Assembly: GCA_031266535.1 (NCBI GenBank)
Contig: JAISAS010000004.1
Coordinates: 130,531-194,530, forward strand
Direction of reading: 5' to 3'
DNA length: 64,000 nt
Origin: Endomicrobium sp.
GTDB taxonomy: Bacteria > Elusimicrobiota > Endomicrobiia > Endomicrobiales > Endomicrobiaceae
Positions 52,305 through 63,070 of this stretch are shown one piece after another; positions within the stretch are counted from its first letter, which is position 1, and every line of letters begins with the position of its first letter. A program made the translations under genes and the position numbers. Below the pieces are notes generated by a model, which had not been told where the DNA came from, did not search any database, and saw nothing but the letters and a program-made list of their open reading frames with translations.

Positions 52305-54602
52305 TTAAAAACATTTAGAATATCCACATTCTTTACACATAACACATCCTTCAGTAAAAGTAAGCATTTCTCCGCATTCGGGACACTGCGGACATGCACC
52401 AGTTAAATTAATATTTGAATAACATTTTTCTTTATGTTCTGAATCATAATAAACAAGCATCTTCTGTTGTTGTACAGCAGGTGGTATCACTTTTTCTTTA
52501 TTATATGATTCAAAAGCCTTAGCAATAGCATCTGCACATGATAATATTGCTTTTCCTTCAGAAAGAATAGGAGAAGGACACCTTATTCCTTTCAGCTGGT
52601 TTATAATTGAATATTGATTAACTCCAGATCGCAAAGCTAAAGAAACTAATCGACTAATAGCTTCAGCTTGAGATGAAGTACACCCTCCAGATTTACCAAG
52701 TTGAGTAAAAACTTCACACGCTCCTTTATCATCTTCATTCACAGTAACATACATTTTACCACAACCTGTATACATGAGAAATGTAAAGCCCTTTGTTTTT
52801 TTTGGTCTTGATCGAGGTTTTATTTCTCGAGAATATTTTTGAATTTCATTTTCTTTTTTATTAACAAGATTTAATACCTGTACATCTCTACTCCCATCAC
52901 GATAAACAGTTACTCCTTTACAACCCATTTTATATGAAAGAATATAGACTTTTTTTACATCCTCTTCTGTAGCACCATTTGAAAAATTTACAGTTTTTGA
53001 CACAGCATTATCTGTGAATTTTTGAAAAACAGCTTGCATTTTTACATGACCATAAGGAGTAATATCATGTGAAGTTACAAAAACTTTTCTTATTTTTTCA
53101 GGAATTTCTCTAAATTCTTGAATACTTCCTTTTTTTGATATCTTATCTATGAGATCTGAAGAATAAAAATTTTTTTCTCTTGCAAGTTTCTCAAAATATG
53201 GATTTATTTCATACATTTCTTCATTATCAAGACACTGCATTCTCTTATAGACAAGTGCAAAAATAGGCTCTATTCCACCAGAAGCCGAAGCTATTAATCC
53301 AATTGTTCCCGTAGGAGCAATTGTAGTTGTTGTAGCATTTCTAATAAGCTCATCGTTTGCATATATACTTTGTTTAAAATTAGGAAAAGCTCCTCTTTTA
53401 ACTGCAAGCTCTTTTGAAGCTTTATGTGATTCATGTTTAATAAAATTCATAACTTTCTCAGCAATAAGCAAAGAATAATTAGAATCATAAGGAATTCCCA
53501 AGTATAAAAGTAAATCTGCCCAACCCATAACTCCAAGACCTATTTTTCTATTAGAACGTGTAACTTCTCCAATTTTACTTATAGGATAGTTATTCATATC
53601 TATAACATTGTCAAGAAAATGAATAGCAGTTTTTACTACTCTGGCAAGTTTTGTCCAGTCAACATCATCACCTTTAAAAAAATGTCCAAGATTTATAGAA
53701 CCTAAATTACAAGACTCATAAGGAAGTAATGGTTGCTCTCCACAAGGATTTGTAGATTCTATTTGTCCAATATTTGGTGAAATAGGATTTTTATCGTTTA
53801 TTTTATCAATGAAGACCACACCAGGTTCACCATTTTTCCATGCTTGGCTAACTATCTTATTGAAAACTTCTTTCGCGCTCAATGTTCCAGTTATTGCTCC
53901 ATTTCTAGGATTATAAAGATTATAATTTGCATCATTTTCTAATGCATCCATAAATTTTTTAGTAATTGCAACAGATATATTAAAATTATTTAAACTACTG
54001 TTCTTGTCCTTGCAAACTATAAAATCTAAAATATCTGGATGATCTATTCTAAGCATAGCCATATTTGCTCCACGCCTTGTACCACCTTGTTTAATAGCTT
54101 CTGTGGCAGCATTAAAAACTTGCATAAAGGATACAGGGCCAGAAGAAACACCATTTGTAGTTTTAACTATATCATTTTTTGGTCGAAGATTTGAAAAAGA
54201 AAATCCAGTTCCGCCTCCAGATTTATGTATAAGCGCAGTATTTTTCAACGTTTCAAAAATTGAATTCATTGAATCATTTATCGGTAAAACAAAACAAGCT
54301 GAAAGCTGTTGCAAATGCCTACCAGCATTCATCAAAGTAGGCGAATTCGGCAAAAAATCAAGAGAAGACATAACAATATAAAATTCTTTTATCAATGCAG
54401 TTACATCTGTATTACTATCATAGATTTTATCTGCTTGTGCAATATTCTCTGCAACTCTATAGAATAAATCTTCAGGCTTTTCAATCAAAATACCATCCTC
54501 ATCTTTCATCAAATATCTTTTCTCAAGAACGAGTAACGCATTTTTACTCAACTTTGGAACATTCTCAGAAATCAATTCTTTCTTTATATCTCCTATTATC
54601 AT
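52305..54602 (-). CDS. nrdJ: Adenosylcobalamin-dependent (class II) ribonucleotide reductase
   Basis: PNSPTLMNAGR, KSGGGTGFSFSNLRP, NPCGEQPLLPYESCNLGSINL, ATTTTIAPTGTIG, C-terminal zinc-finger CPQCPECG...CKECGYSKC; single-chain NrdJ architecture. Confidence 0.94.
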   Translation of the reverse strand: MIIGDIKKELISENVPKLSKNALLVLEKRYLMKDEDGILIEKPEDLFYRVAENIAQADKIYDSNTDVTALIKEFYIVMSSLDFLPNSPTLMNAGRHLQQLSACFVLPINDSMNSIFETLKNTALIHKSGGGTGFSFSNLRPKNDIVKTTNGVSSGPVSFMQVFNAATEAIKQGGTRRGANMAMLRIDHPDILDFIVCKDKNSSLNNFNISVAITKKFMDALENDANYNLYNPRNGAITGTLSAKEVFNKIVSQAWKNGEPGVVFIDKINDKNPISPNIGQIESTNPCGEQPLLPYESCNLGSINLGHFFKGDDVDWTKLARVVKTAIHFLDNVIDMNNYPISKIGEVTRSNRKIGLGVMGWADLLLYLGIPYDSNYSLLIAEKVMNFIKHESHKASKELAVKRGAFPNFKQSIYANDELIRNATTTTIAPTGTIGLIASASGGIEPIFALVYKRMQCLDNEEMYEINPYFEKLAREKNFYSSDLIDKISKKGSIQEFREIPEKIRKVFVTSHDITPYGHVKMQAVFQKFTDNAVSKTVNFSNGATEEDVKKVYILSYKMGCKGVTVYRDGSRDVQVLNLVNKKENEIQKYSREIKPRSRPKKTKGFTFLMYTGCGKMYVTVNEDDKGACEVFTQLGKSGGCTSSQAEAISRLVSLALRSGVNQYSIINQLKGIRCPSPILSEGKAILSCADAIAKAFESYNKEKVIPPAVQQQKMLVYYDSEHKEKCYSNINLTGACPQCPECGEMLTFTEGCVMCKECGYSKCF

Positions 54603-54908
54603 ATTATTTACCCTCCAATAACAATCAAACCATATTATAAACTAAAAAATGTAAAAATACTAAAAAATTTAATCAAAAATAACGCACTACATCCATTATA
54701 AAATATGCTACCTTATATAAATTAGATTATTATGTGTTATACTTATAGATTCTTTAATACCTTTTATCATTCATTAAAATACTATATAAACAGTAAGTCA
54801 TTAGATGTTTCTAATATACTTAAATCTTACATACAAACTTTTTTAACATTTTATAACCTTTACTACAAAATATTTATATTTTTAATAATTTCTAAATATT
54901 ATTTTTCT

Positions 54909-56096
54909 TTACATCTTTATTTCCTTTTTTAATTCTTCAACTTTATTAATTTTTTCCCAAGTAAAATCTTTATTTTCTCTTCCAAAATGTCCATATGCAG
55001 CAGTATTTGCAAAAATAGGTTTACGAAGATTCAGATAATCCGCTATACCTTTAGGGGTAAGTGGAAACACCCTTTTTACAACAGGTTCTAAAACTTTTCC
55101 TGAAATTTTTCCTGAATGATGAGTGTTAATCATTATCGAAATGGGATTTGCCACACCAATTGCATATGCTAATTGTACAGTACATTTATCAGCAAAATTA
55201 GCTGCAACTATATTTTTCGCAATATGTCTTGCCATATAGCACGCACTCCTGTCAATCTTTGTAGAATCCTTACCTGAAAATGCTCCACCTCCATGTGCTA
55301 CCATTCCACCATATGTATCAACTATTATCTTTCTTCCAGTAAGACCTGTGTCTGCTGATGGACCACCAATTAAGAATTTTCCAGTAGGATTTATATATAT
55401 ATCCGTACTTTTTTCAATTAACTCTCCTAGTACAGGTTTAATAACATTATTAAAAATTTCTTCTTTTGATTTTATTGTTATATGCTTTCCGGTTTTATTT
55501 AAAATTGCTTCTGTATGTTGAGTTGATAAAACAATGGCACTTATTTTTTTCGGCTTAAAATTTACATATTCAACAGTTACCTGTGTTTTCCCATCTGGTC
55601 CTAAATAAGGTAAAATACCACTTTTTCTAATCTTGGTAAGATTCATAGCAAGTTTATGTGCTAAAATTATAGGTAAAGGCATGAATTCTGGAGTTTCCTT
55701 ACACGCAAATCCTATCACCAATCCCTGATCTCCAGCTCCACCATTGTCAACACCTCTGGAAATATCAGGAGACTGTGTATTTGTGATATCTATAATATTG
55801 CATGTATTATAATCGAAACCAAGAGACTGTTTATTGTAACCTATTTTCTCTATAGTTTTTTTTACAATATTTTTTATATTAATTTTTGCTACTGTATTAA
55901 TTTCACCACCAATAATAATCAATCCTTTTGAAACAAAAGTTTCACAGGCAACTCTAGCCATTGAATCTTGACTCAAAATTGCATCCAAAATACTATCTGA
56001 GACTATGTCACATAATTTATCTGGATGTCCCTCTGTAACAGATTCAGATGTAAAAAAATATCCTTTTTTATTTAACATATATCTTTTATGTTCCAA
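54909..56096 (-). CDS. metK: S-adenosylmethionine synthetase
   Basis: TSESVTEGHPDKLCD, GGAGDQGLVIGFA, GGGAFSGKDSTKIDRSACY. Confidence 0.97.
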   Translation of the reverse strand: MEHKRYMLNKKGYFFTSESVTEGHPDKLCDIVSDSILDAILSQDSMARVACETFVSKGLIIIGGEINTVAKINIKNIVKKTIEKIGYNKQSLGFDYNTCNIIDITNTQSPDISRGVDNGGAGDQGLVIGFACKETPEFMPLPIILAHKLAMNLTKIRKSGILPYLGPDGKTQVTVEYVNFKPKKISAIVLSTQHTEAILNKTGKHITIKSKEEIFNNVIKPVLGELIEKSTDIYINPTGKFLIGGPSADTGLTGRKIIVDTYGGMVAHGGGAFSGKDSTKIDRSACYMARHIAKNIVAANFADKCTVQLAYAIGVANPISIMINTHHSGKISGKVLEPVVKRVFPLTPKGIADYLNLRKPIFANTAAYGHFGRENKDFTWEKINKVEELKKEIKM

Positions 56097-57099
56097 TTAC
56101 CACAGAATCAAACAACGAAATATTACAAGGTATTACGGTATTATGTCCAACTATTGTATTTTTAATCCTCACATTTTTACCAATTTTAGAATTTTCCAAA
56201 ACTATTGATTCTTCCAAAAATACATTACTACGTATGTTCACATTATCTGATATTACAGAATATGGGTTAATTATAGCATTTCTTCCTATAACTACATTAT
56301 TTCCTATAAAACAAGGAGCATATATCTTAACAGTTTTATCAATTTGTAAATTATTACCCAAGTGTTTATAATTTTTGTTTTCCACATCAATATTAACTTT
56401 ACCATCTAGTACATCAAAAACACCCTTTCTATATTCAGAGAAACTTCCTATATCAATCCAATACTCATTCATTATATATCCATAAATTTTTTCTTTCTTT
56501 TTAATCAATAAGGGAAATAAATCACTACTAAAATCAAAAAATTTATTTTCAGGAATAAATTTAAAAATCTTAGGATCAAAAATATAAATACCTGTATTTA
56601 CATTATTTTCAAAAATATCATTCCACAATGGTTTTTCAATAAAAGACCTAATTTTAAAATCCTTATTTACTATTGCAAAACCATATTTAAACTTTGATTC
56701 TATTTTCTTTAAAATTATCGTAGCTAAAGATTTTTTTTTCTTATGAAATTCAATTGCATTTTTGAGCTTAATATTAGTCAATCCATCTCCAGACATAACT
56801 AAAAATGTGTCGTTAAACAAATACTCTACTTTTTTTATTGCACCTGCTGTTCCTAAAAGTTTCTTTTCATATGAAAAAATTAACTCAATTCCAATATTAT
56901 TTTTCTTAAAAAAATTCTTTATAATATTGGGACAATGATGTAGATTTACACAAATACTGTAAATTCCATTTTTCTTAAGATTTACAAAAGTATAATATAG
57001 AACAGGTTTATCCAAAATTGGAATCATTGGTTTTGGAATATCGTTTGTTAAAGGTTTCAACCTTTCTCCAATTCCAGCTGCTAAAACAAAAGCTTTCAC
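56086..57099 (-). CDS. Sugar nucleotidyltransferase with C-terminal left-handed beta-helix (mannose-1-P guanylyltransferase/GlmU-like)
   Basis: MKAFVLAAGIGERLKPLTNDIPKPMIPI, VMSGDGLTNI, hexapeptide repeats GNNVVIGRNAIINPYSVIS. Confidence 0.85.
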   Translation of the reverse strand: MKAFVLAAGIGERLKPLTNDIPKPMIPILDKPVLYYTFVNLKKNGIYSICVNLHHCPNIIKNFFKKNNIGIELIFSYEKKLLGTAGAIKKVEYLFNDTFLVMSGDGLTNIKLKNAIEFHKKKKSLATIILKKIESKFKYGFAIVNKDFKIRSFIEKPLWNDIFENNVNTGIYIFDPKIFKFIPENKFFDFSSDLFPLLIKKKEKIYGYIMNEYWIDIGSFSEYRKGVFDVLDGKVNIDVENKNYKHLGNNLQIDKTVKIYAPCFIGNNVVIGRNAIINPYSVISDNVNIRSNVFLEESIVLENSKIGKNVRIKNTIVGHNTVIPCNISLFDSVVIGT

Positions 57100-57190
57100 T
57101 TAAATTCCTTATTTCCTTTAATCATTTAATATTTTTTTATATCAAACTCTTGATTCTAACTTAACATTCCTTAATTCTATCTACATTTTT

Positions 57191-58246
57191 TCATTTTTTT
57201 TGTTCAATAATATCTTTTTTTTCTATAATTTTTCTTTGTTTACTCTCTTCAATTTCTCCAAAAGCTTTCTTTCTTATCTTAGTTTCTATTTCCTTAGTAA
57301 TTACAGGATTTCCAGATAGATAAATTTTTACGTTATCTCTTCCCTGTCCTAATTTTTTACCATTATAACTAAAAAAAGCTCCTGATTTTTCGATTATTCC
57401 ATCTTTTACACCTATATCTATTAAATATCCAAGTTTATCAATACCCTGTCCAAATATTATTTCAAACTCTGCTTGTTTAAAAGGTGCAGCTATTTTATTT
57501 TTTACGACTTTAACCCTAACTCTATTACCTAAAATTTCCTCACCTTTTTTAATAGATTCAATTTTTCTTATATCAAGTCTTACTGAAGAATAAAATTTAA
57601 GTGCAAGTCCACCTGGAGTTGTTTCAGGACTTCCCCAAATTATACCTATCTTTTGTCTTAATTGATTTATAAATATTATTGAAGTTTTAGATTTTGAAAT
57701 ATTAGATGTAAGTTTTCTAAGTGCTTGACTCATAAGCCTTGCCTGTAATCCCACAAAAGAGTCTCCCATTTCTCCTTCTATCTCAGCTTTGGGAACAAGC
57801 GCAGCTACAGAATCTATAATTATAATGTCAACCGCTCCAGAACGTACAAGCTTATCCGCAATTTCAAGTCCTTGTTCTCCAGAATCTGGCTGACATATTA
57901 AAAGATTCTCCGTATCTACACCAATTTTTTTTGCATAATCAGGATCCATTGCATGTTCAGAATCAATATACGCTGCAATACCATCAAGTTTCTGTGTTTC
58001 AGCAACCATACATAAAGCAAGAGTTGTTTTACCAGATGATTCAGGTCCATAAATTTCAATTATTCTACCACGCGGAATACCTCCTATACCAATAGCTATA
58101 TCAAGCGGAAGCGCTCCCGTAGATATTGAATCAACTTTTTCTTTTAAATGTTTTTCTCCAAGACGCATAATCGCTTCTTTACCAAAATCTTTCTCAATTT
58201 GTAAAAGAGCAGAATCTAACGCTTTAAGCTTTGTATCTTTTATCAT
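57191..58246 (-). CDS. recA: Recombinase RecA
   Basis: [63 protein letters not shown]. Confidence 0.98.
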   Translation of the reverse strand: MIKDTKLKALDSALLQIEKDFGKEAIMRLGEKHLKEKVDSISTGALPLDIAIGIGGIPRGRIIEIYGPESSGKTTLALCMVAETQKLDGIAAYIDSEHAMDPDYAKKIGVDTENLLICQPDSGEQGLEIADKLVRSGAVDIIIIDSVAALVPKAEIEGEMGDSFVGLQARLMSQALRKLTSNISKSKTSIIFINQLRQKIGIIWGSPETTPGGLALKFYSSVRLDIRKIESIKKGEEILGNRVRVKVVKNKIAAPFKQAEFEIIFGQGIDKLGYLIDIGVKDGIIEKSGAFFSYNGKKLGQGRDNVKIYLSGNPVITKEIETKIRKKAFGEIEESKQRKIIEKKDIIEQKK

Positions 58247-58363
58247 AATTCCTCCATTCTAAATAAACATGAATATATACATTTTTAAGCATTACCGTAA
58301 CAAAACAGTTCCGAATTATATTTTTTTACGTTCTTTTATTTAATTTATGTTATGAATAAAAAT

Positions 58364-59665
58364 TTATATTCTTATAATCTTACTTAACTTTATATTTTTA
58401 AAAACATTTCTTGTATCTACTATTATATTCGCTTCTTTTTGTATTTTTTTATAATCAATATTTGTATGATCTGTAATAATAACAACAACATCATATTTAT
58501 TTAATCCCACAAAAGATTTAACCGATGATAAAACACATCCATTAATCGAAAGTTTAATACTATGCACATACGGATCGTAATAAAAAACTTTTGCTCTCTT
58601 AGAAATTAATATATTCATAATATCAATAGCTGGTGATTCACGTATGTCAGCAACATTTTTTTTATATGTTATTCCTAAAATTAGAATTTTTGAATTCTTT
58701 ATTGATTTAACTCTTAAATTTAATATATCCACAACTTTTGAGACTACGTATTCAGGCATTCTTGAATTTAATTCTCCTGCAAGTTCAATAAATTTTGAAT
58801 AAAAGTTTAGAGTTTTAAGTTTCCATGATAAATAGTAAGGATCTAAAGGAATACAATGACCACCTATACCTGGACCCGGATAAAAAGGCATAAAACCAAA
58901 TGGTTTTGTTGCAGCAGCTTCTATAATTTCCCAAATATTTAGATCTAATTTGTTACACATCAAAGCAACTTCATTTACAAGTGCAATGTTCACAGCTCTA
59001 AAAGTATTTTCTAAAAGCTTCACCATTTCTGCTGTTTGAGTCGATGAAACTTTATAAACTTTTGTGAAAAAACCATAAATAGCAGCAGCAAGTTTTGTAG
59101 ATTTTACACAAATACCACCTACAATTTTAGGAGTATTTTTTATCCCAAATTTTTTATTTGATGGATCAATTCTCTCAGGACTAAAAGCTAAAAAAAAATC
59201 TTTTCCAACACTTAGTTTTGTTTCTTCAAGTATTGGAAGCACAAGTTCTTTTGTAGTGCCAGGATATGTAGTAGATTCCAAAATTATAAGCTGTCCTTTT
59301 TGTAAAGTTTTTTTTATATTTTTCGTAGCTTCCATTATGTAAGAAACATCTGGATCCTTTGTTTTACGCAGAGGTGTCGGAACACATATAATTACAACAT
59401 TCATCTTTTTTAAATTATCAAAATCAGTTGTTGCAATAAAAAATTTATCTAGTACAACTTTTTCTATATCTTTTTCATCAATATCATCTATGTAAGATTT
59501 ACCTGAGTTTATACTATTAACTTTAAACTCATCAACTTCGAAACCTGTAATATTAAAACCTTGTTTGGCAAGCTCAACAGACAAAGGTAATCCTACATAT
59601 CCCTGTCCAATTATGCCAATCCTTGCGGTTTTTAAATTTATCATATCTAACAATTGTTTGTACAT
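58364..59665 (-). CDS. Nucleotide-sugar (UDP-Glc/UDP-GlcNAc type) 6-dehydrogenase
   Basis: GIIGQGYVGLPLSVELAK, ESTTYPGTTKELVLP, GPGIGGHCIPLDPYYLSWK. Confidence 0.92.
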   Translation of the reverse strand: MYKQLLDMINLKTARIGIIGQGYVGLPLSVELAKQGFNITGFEVDEFKVNSINSGKSYIDDIDEKDIEKVVLDKFFIATTDFDNLKKMNVVIICVPTPLRKTKDPDVSYIMEATKNIKKTLQKGQLIILESTTYPGTTKELVLPILEETKLSVGKDFFLAFSPERIDPSNKKFGIKNTPKIVGGICVKSTKLAAAIYGFFTKVYKVSSTQTAEMVKLLENTFRAVNIALVNEVALMCNKLDLNIWEIIEAAATKPFGFMPFYPGPGIGGHCIPLDPYYLSWKLKTLNFYSKFIELAGELNSRMPEYVVSKVVDILNLRVKSIKNSKILILGITYKKNVADIRESPAIDIMNILISKRAKVFYYDPYVHSIKLSINGCVLSSVKSFVGLNKYDVVVIITDHTNIDYKKIQKEANIIVDTRNVFKNIKLSKIIRI

Positions 59666-59722
59666 AAAACAATTTCCTTTTCATATTTACAATTTACAAA
59701 TTAACATAATCATTACAATAAG

Positions 59723-60697
59723 TTATAAATTAATATCTTTTAACCAGTACTTATTTTCTAAATACCAGTCAACTGTTTTTCTAATGCCATGTTCCAACGA
59801 GATTTTTGGTGTCCATTTCAAAATTTTCTTTGCTTTGTTTATATTTGCCAAGGTTGACATTATATCAGCTTTATGAAATTGCTTATAATCATATTTGGCT
59901 TTTTTATTTAAATTTTTTTCAATCAAGGTTATCATATAATTAATTTCATAAGTTTTACTACTCCCAAGATTAATCACTTCAAATCCAATTTTCTCAAGAG
60001 ACTTCAATGTTCCTATAGCAATATCTTCTACATACGTAAAATCTCTACTTTGTGAACCATCTCCAAATATTTTAATAGGTTTTTCATCATCAATCCACTT
60101 AATAAAACGTATTATGCTCATATCTGGCCTTCCATACGGCCCATAAACTGTAAAATATCTTAAAATACTAACATCAATACCGTACAAATAATGATAAGAA
60201 TAACACATTGCCTCAGCAGCTTTTTTAGAAGCAGCATATGGCGATATCGGAGTATTCACGGCAAAATCTTCTGCAAAAGGTACTTTTTGTCCAGCATAAA
60301 GAGAAGATGTTGATGCTAATACAAATTTTTGTATCTTATTTTCTCTCGCAATTTCAAGAAGATTTAAAGTTCCTAGAATATTCGTAGAAACATAAACAAA
60401 AGGATTTTTCATGCTATACCGTACACCAGCTCTTGCAGCAAGATTTATTATACTCTCAATATTGTAAATATTAATTATTTTTTCAATATCTTTCTTAATT
60501 TCTATATCAACTCTATAAAACTGAATATTTTTTATTTTTTTTAAATACTGTAATCTATGTTCTTTCATTCTTATATCATAAGAATTATTCAGATTATCTA
60601 AACCTACTACGTCTTTCCCAATCTTGGCTAACAACTCGCAAACTTTACTACCTATGAACCCAGCTGCTCCAGTAACTAAAATAGACATAATCAACAA
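59723..60697 (-). CDS. NAD-dependent sugar epimerase (UDP-glucuronate 4-epimerase-like)
   Basis: ILVTGAAGFIGSKVCELLAK, DNLNNSYDIRMKEHRL, YAASKKAAE, RYFTVYGPYGRPDMS. Confidence 0.88.
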   Translation of the reverse strand: MLIMSILVTGAAGFIGSKVCELLAKIGKDVVGLDNLNNSYDIRMKEHRLQYLKKIKNIQFYRVDIEIKKDIEKIINIYNIESIINLAARAGVRYSMKNPFVYVSTNILGTLNLLEIARENKIQKFVLASTSSLYAGQKVPFAEDFAVNTPISPYAASKKAAEAMCYSYHYLYGIDVSILRYFTVYGPYGRPDMSIIRFIKWIDDEKPIKIFGDGSQSRDFTYVEDIAIGTLKSLEKIGFEVINLGSSKTYEINYMITLIEKNLNKKAKYDYKQFHKADIMSTLANINKAKKILKWTPKISLEHGIRKTVDWYLENKYWLKDINL

Positions 60698-60976
60698 TTC
60701 CTTAATTATTATTTAGAGTGATGATTCTACAAATTTTATAATATTTTGTCGATTCTTAATATATGTGGTAACGTATACTTAAATATTTCATTTCTTAATG
60801 ATCAATTTATCAACTAAAACTAATTATGCTTAAATTTGTATTCTTATAAATCTTGCTTAAAAAATATAAAATTAACTAACTTAATTGTGTTTATATTGAT
60901 CAAATATTACTTAATTTTAATTCTCTAAAGTATAAAAATATTTTTTTATCCTCTTCATTTTTTCAACTAAATACTC

Positions 60977-61939
60977 TTGTCATTTTTTAACAGTTTTTGC
61001 TATAACGTCTATATTATGGATAGCATGAATAAGTTTAATATAAAAAATATTTTTTTTAAACTAATAATATTGGTGATTATCACAGTTTTTAGCATTGCTA
61101 TAGCTTTTATTCATGTTATTGGAATATCAAAAAGTTTCACTAATATTTTATTAAATGATGTTGAAGCAAGATCAAAATATCTCACAAAAAAAATCAAAGA
61201 TGTAAAATTTTTTGTTTATTCTGTCAAATACAAAGATAATTTATGGAAAATTGCAAAAAAATATGGTTGTTCTGTTCACACATTAATAGGCAATAATCCT
61301 CAATTTAAAACTTATGATGTTAATATAGCTCAAAAAATTTTAATTCCATCAAGTGAAGGTTCTCTACATCCTATTCAAAATAATGATACATGGATAAAAA
61401 TTTCAAAGCGTTATAGTATTTCTCCAGAAATTCTTAGAAAAAAAAATTTTGGTATATCAAAACTTAGCCCTGGAGAATATATATTTATTCCTGGTAAAAA
61501 ACCAGATATAAAATTAATGAATAAAAAAATGCAAGAAAAATATGAACTTCGTTCATTATTCGTCAGACCTTTAGGAGGACGACTTTCAAGTCCATTTGGA
61601 AAAAGAATTCATCCTATAACAGGTAAAGTAAGTTTACATGAAGGAATAGATATTGCAGTTCCAAGCGGGACATGGGTAGGAGCAGCAGCAGATGGTAAAG
61701 TTATACTTGCGAGTTATAATGTTGGTCATTATGGAGCAGCAATATTTATAGATCACAAAAATGGATATGTTACACATTATGGACACCTTTCTTCAATTAA
61801 AGTAAAAGTCGGACAAAAAGTTGGAGCTCGTCAACTTATAGCAAAAAGCGGAGCAACTGGAAGAGTTACTGGACCACACCTTCATTTTACTGTCAAAAAA
61901 GGAGGAAAATCACTTAATCCACTGGAGTTTTTATGGTAA
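60977..61939 (+). CDS. LysM-domain M23 family murein peptidase, membrane anchored
   Basis: N-terminal TM helix, LysM repeats (YKDNLWKIAKKYGCSVHTLIGNNP), M23 motifs HEGIDIAVPSGT and GPHLHF. Confidence 0.93.
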   Translation: MSFFNSFCYNVYIMDSMNKFNIKNIFFKLIILVIITVFSIAIAFIHVIGISKSFTNILLNDVEARSKYLTKKIKDVKFFVYSVKYKDNLWKIAKKYGCSVHTLIGNNPQFKTYDVNIAQKILIPSSEGSLHPIQNNDTWIKISKRYSISPEILRKKNFGISKLSPGEYIFIPGKKPDIKLMNKKMQEKYELRSLFVRPLGGRLSSPFGKRIHPITGKVSLHEGIDIAVPSGTWVGAAADGKVILASYNVGHYGAAIFIDHKNGYVTHYGHLSSIKVKVGQKVGARQLIAKSGATGRVTGPHLHFTVKKGGKSLNPLEFLW

Positions 61940-62070
61940 TAACTCAATTATAAAAATAATCAATTTTTTCGCTTTATAAAAAATTTGATTTATAAAAGTA
62001 TATTTAATATTTTTTAGTTAAAAAAATAAGTGGTTTTACAATCGCTGATATAGACTCTCAAAAAATTCGA

Positions 62071-63030
62071 TTAAATATAATCTATTAATTCAAAAACATC
62101 GGATAATTTAGATGCCTTATAAAAAGAAGCTTTTATTTTTGATGCACTTGGTAAATTTTTAACGTAATAATGAATGATTCTTTTTATCTTGACCAATCCT
62201 TTTCTTTCGCCATAATGTAATATTAAATGTTGAATATGTTCTTTCAACCATTGCATTTTTTCTTCTTTTAAAGGAGACGGTGTTTTTTCACCGTTACTAA
62301 AAAATTTCTCAAGTCTCCTAAAAATAGAATAATTAGCTATAGCTCCACGTCCTATCATAATCCCACTACAATTTGGTATCTTAAAAAAATTATGTGCCGT
62401 CTCTTCATTTATAATACCTCCATTTGCTACAACAGGAATTTTTGCATTTTCACAAGCATCTGCAAATGATTTTAAATCTGGCGCTCCCATATGTTTTTGC
62501 AAAACCGATCTAGCATGAACAACCACCATTTTTATTCCACAATCTTGAGCTATATTAATAATTTCTGGAGCTATATTTTGACCTGTTAAAAGACCTATTC
62601 GTATTTTAATTGTTACTGGAATGTCAATACTTTTTACAACAGATTTCAAAATTTTAAAAATAAGCTTTTCATTGTCTAAAAGTTTTGCACCTCCACCTGA
62701 TTTGAAAATTTTTTTCATAGGACATCCAAAATTTATATCTACAATATCAGCACCTATATCTCTAACAATTTTTGCCGCTTCCGACATATCATAAGCATCA
62801 CATCCAAAAATCTGTACAGAAATAGGCCTTTCATGAGGAGATATTTTTATAATTTCTTTTGTTTTTTCACTGTTATGTATAAGCGCTTTTGCCGATATCA
62901 TCTCTGTGTAAACAAGACCAGCTCCACCATTTTTAGCAAGACACCGCAAAGATATATTAGTTATTCCAGCCATAGGAGCAAGAATAATATTATTATTAAG
63001 TTTAATATTTCCTACACATAATTTTTGCAT
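62071..63030 (-). CDS. dusB: tRNA-dihydrouridine synthase
   Basis: ILAPMAGITNISLR, DINFGCPMKKIFKSGGGAKLL, MIGRGAI. Confidence 0.93.
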   Translation of the reverse strand: MQKLCVGNIKLNNNIILAPMAGITNISLRCLAKNGGAGLVYTEMISAKALIHNSEKTKEIIKISPHERPISVQIFGCDAYDMSEAAKIVRDIGADIVDINFGCPMKKIFKSGGGAKLLDNEKLIFKILKSVVKSIDIPVTIKIRIGLLTGQNIAPEIINIAQDCGIKMVVVHARSVLQKHMGAPDLKSFADACENAKIPVVANGGIINEETAHNFFKIPNCSGIMIGRGAIANYSIFRRLEKFFSNGEKTPSPLKEEKMQWLKEHIQHLILHYGERKGLVKIKRIIHYYVKNLPSASKIKASFYKASKLSDVFELIDYI

Positions 63031-63070
63031 TTTTATTTATTCATACAAGAAGATTCTATAATCTAAATTC

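Noticed and set aside
54732-54932. 66-aa + strand ORF downstream of metK
   Set aside because: Low-complexity Y/F/I/L/S composition in an AT-rich spacer, overlaps the metK 3' end, no SD support.
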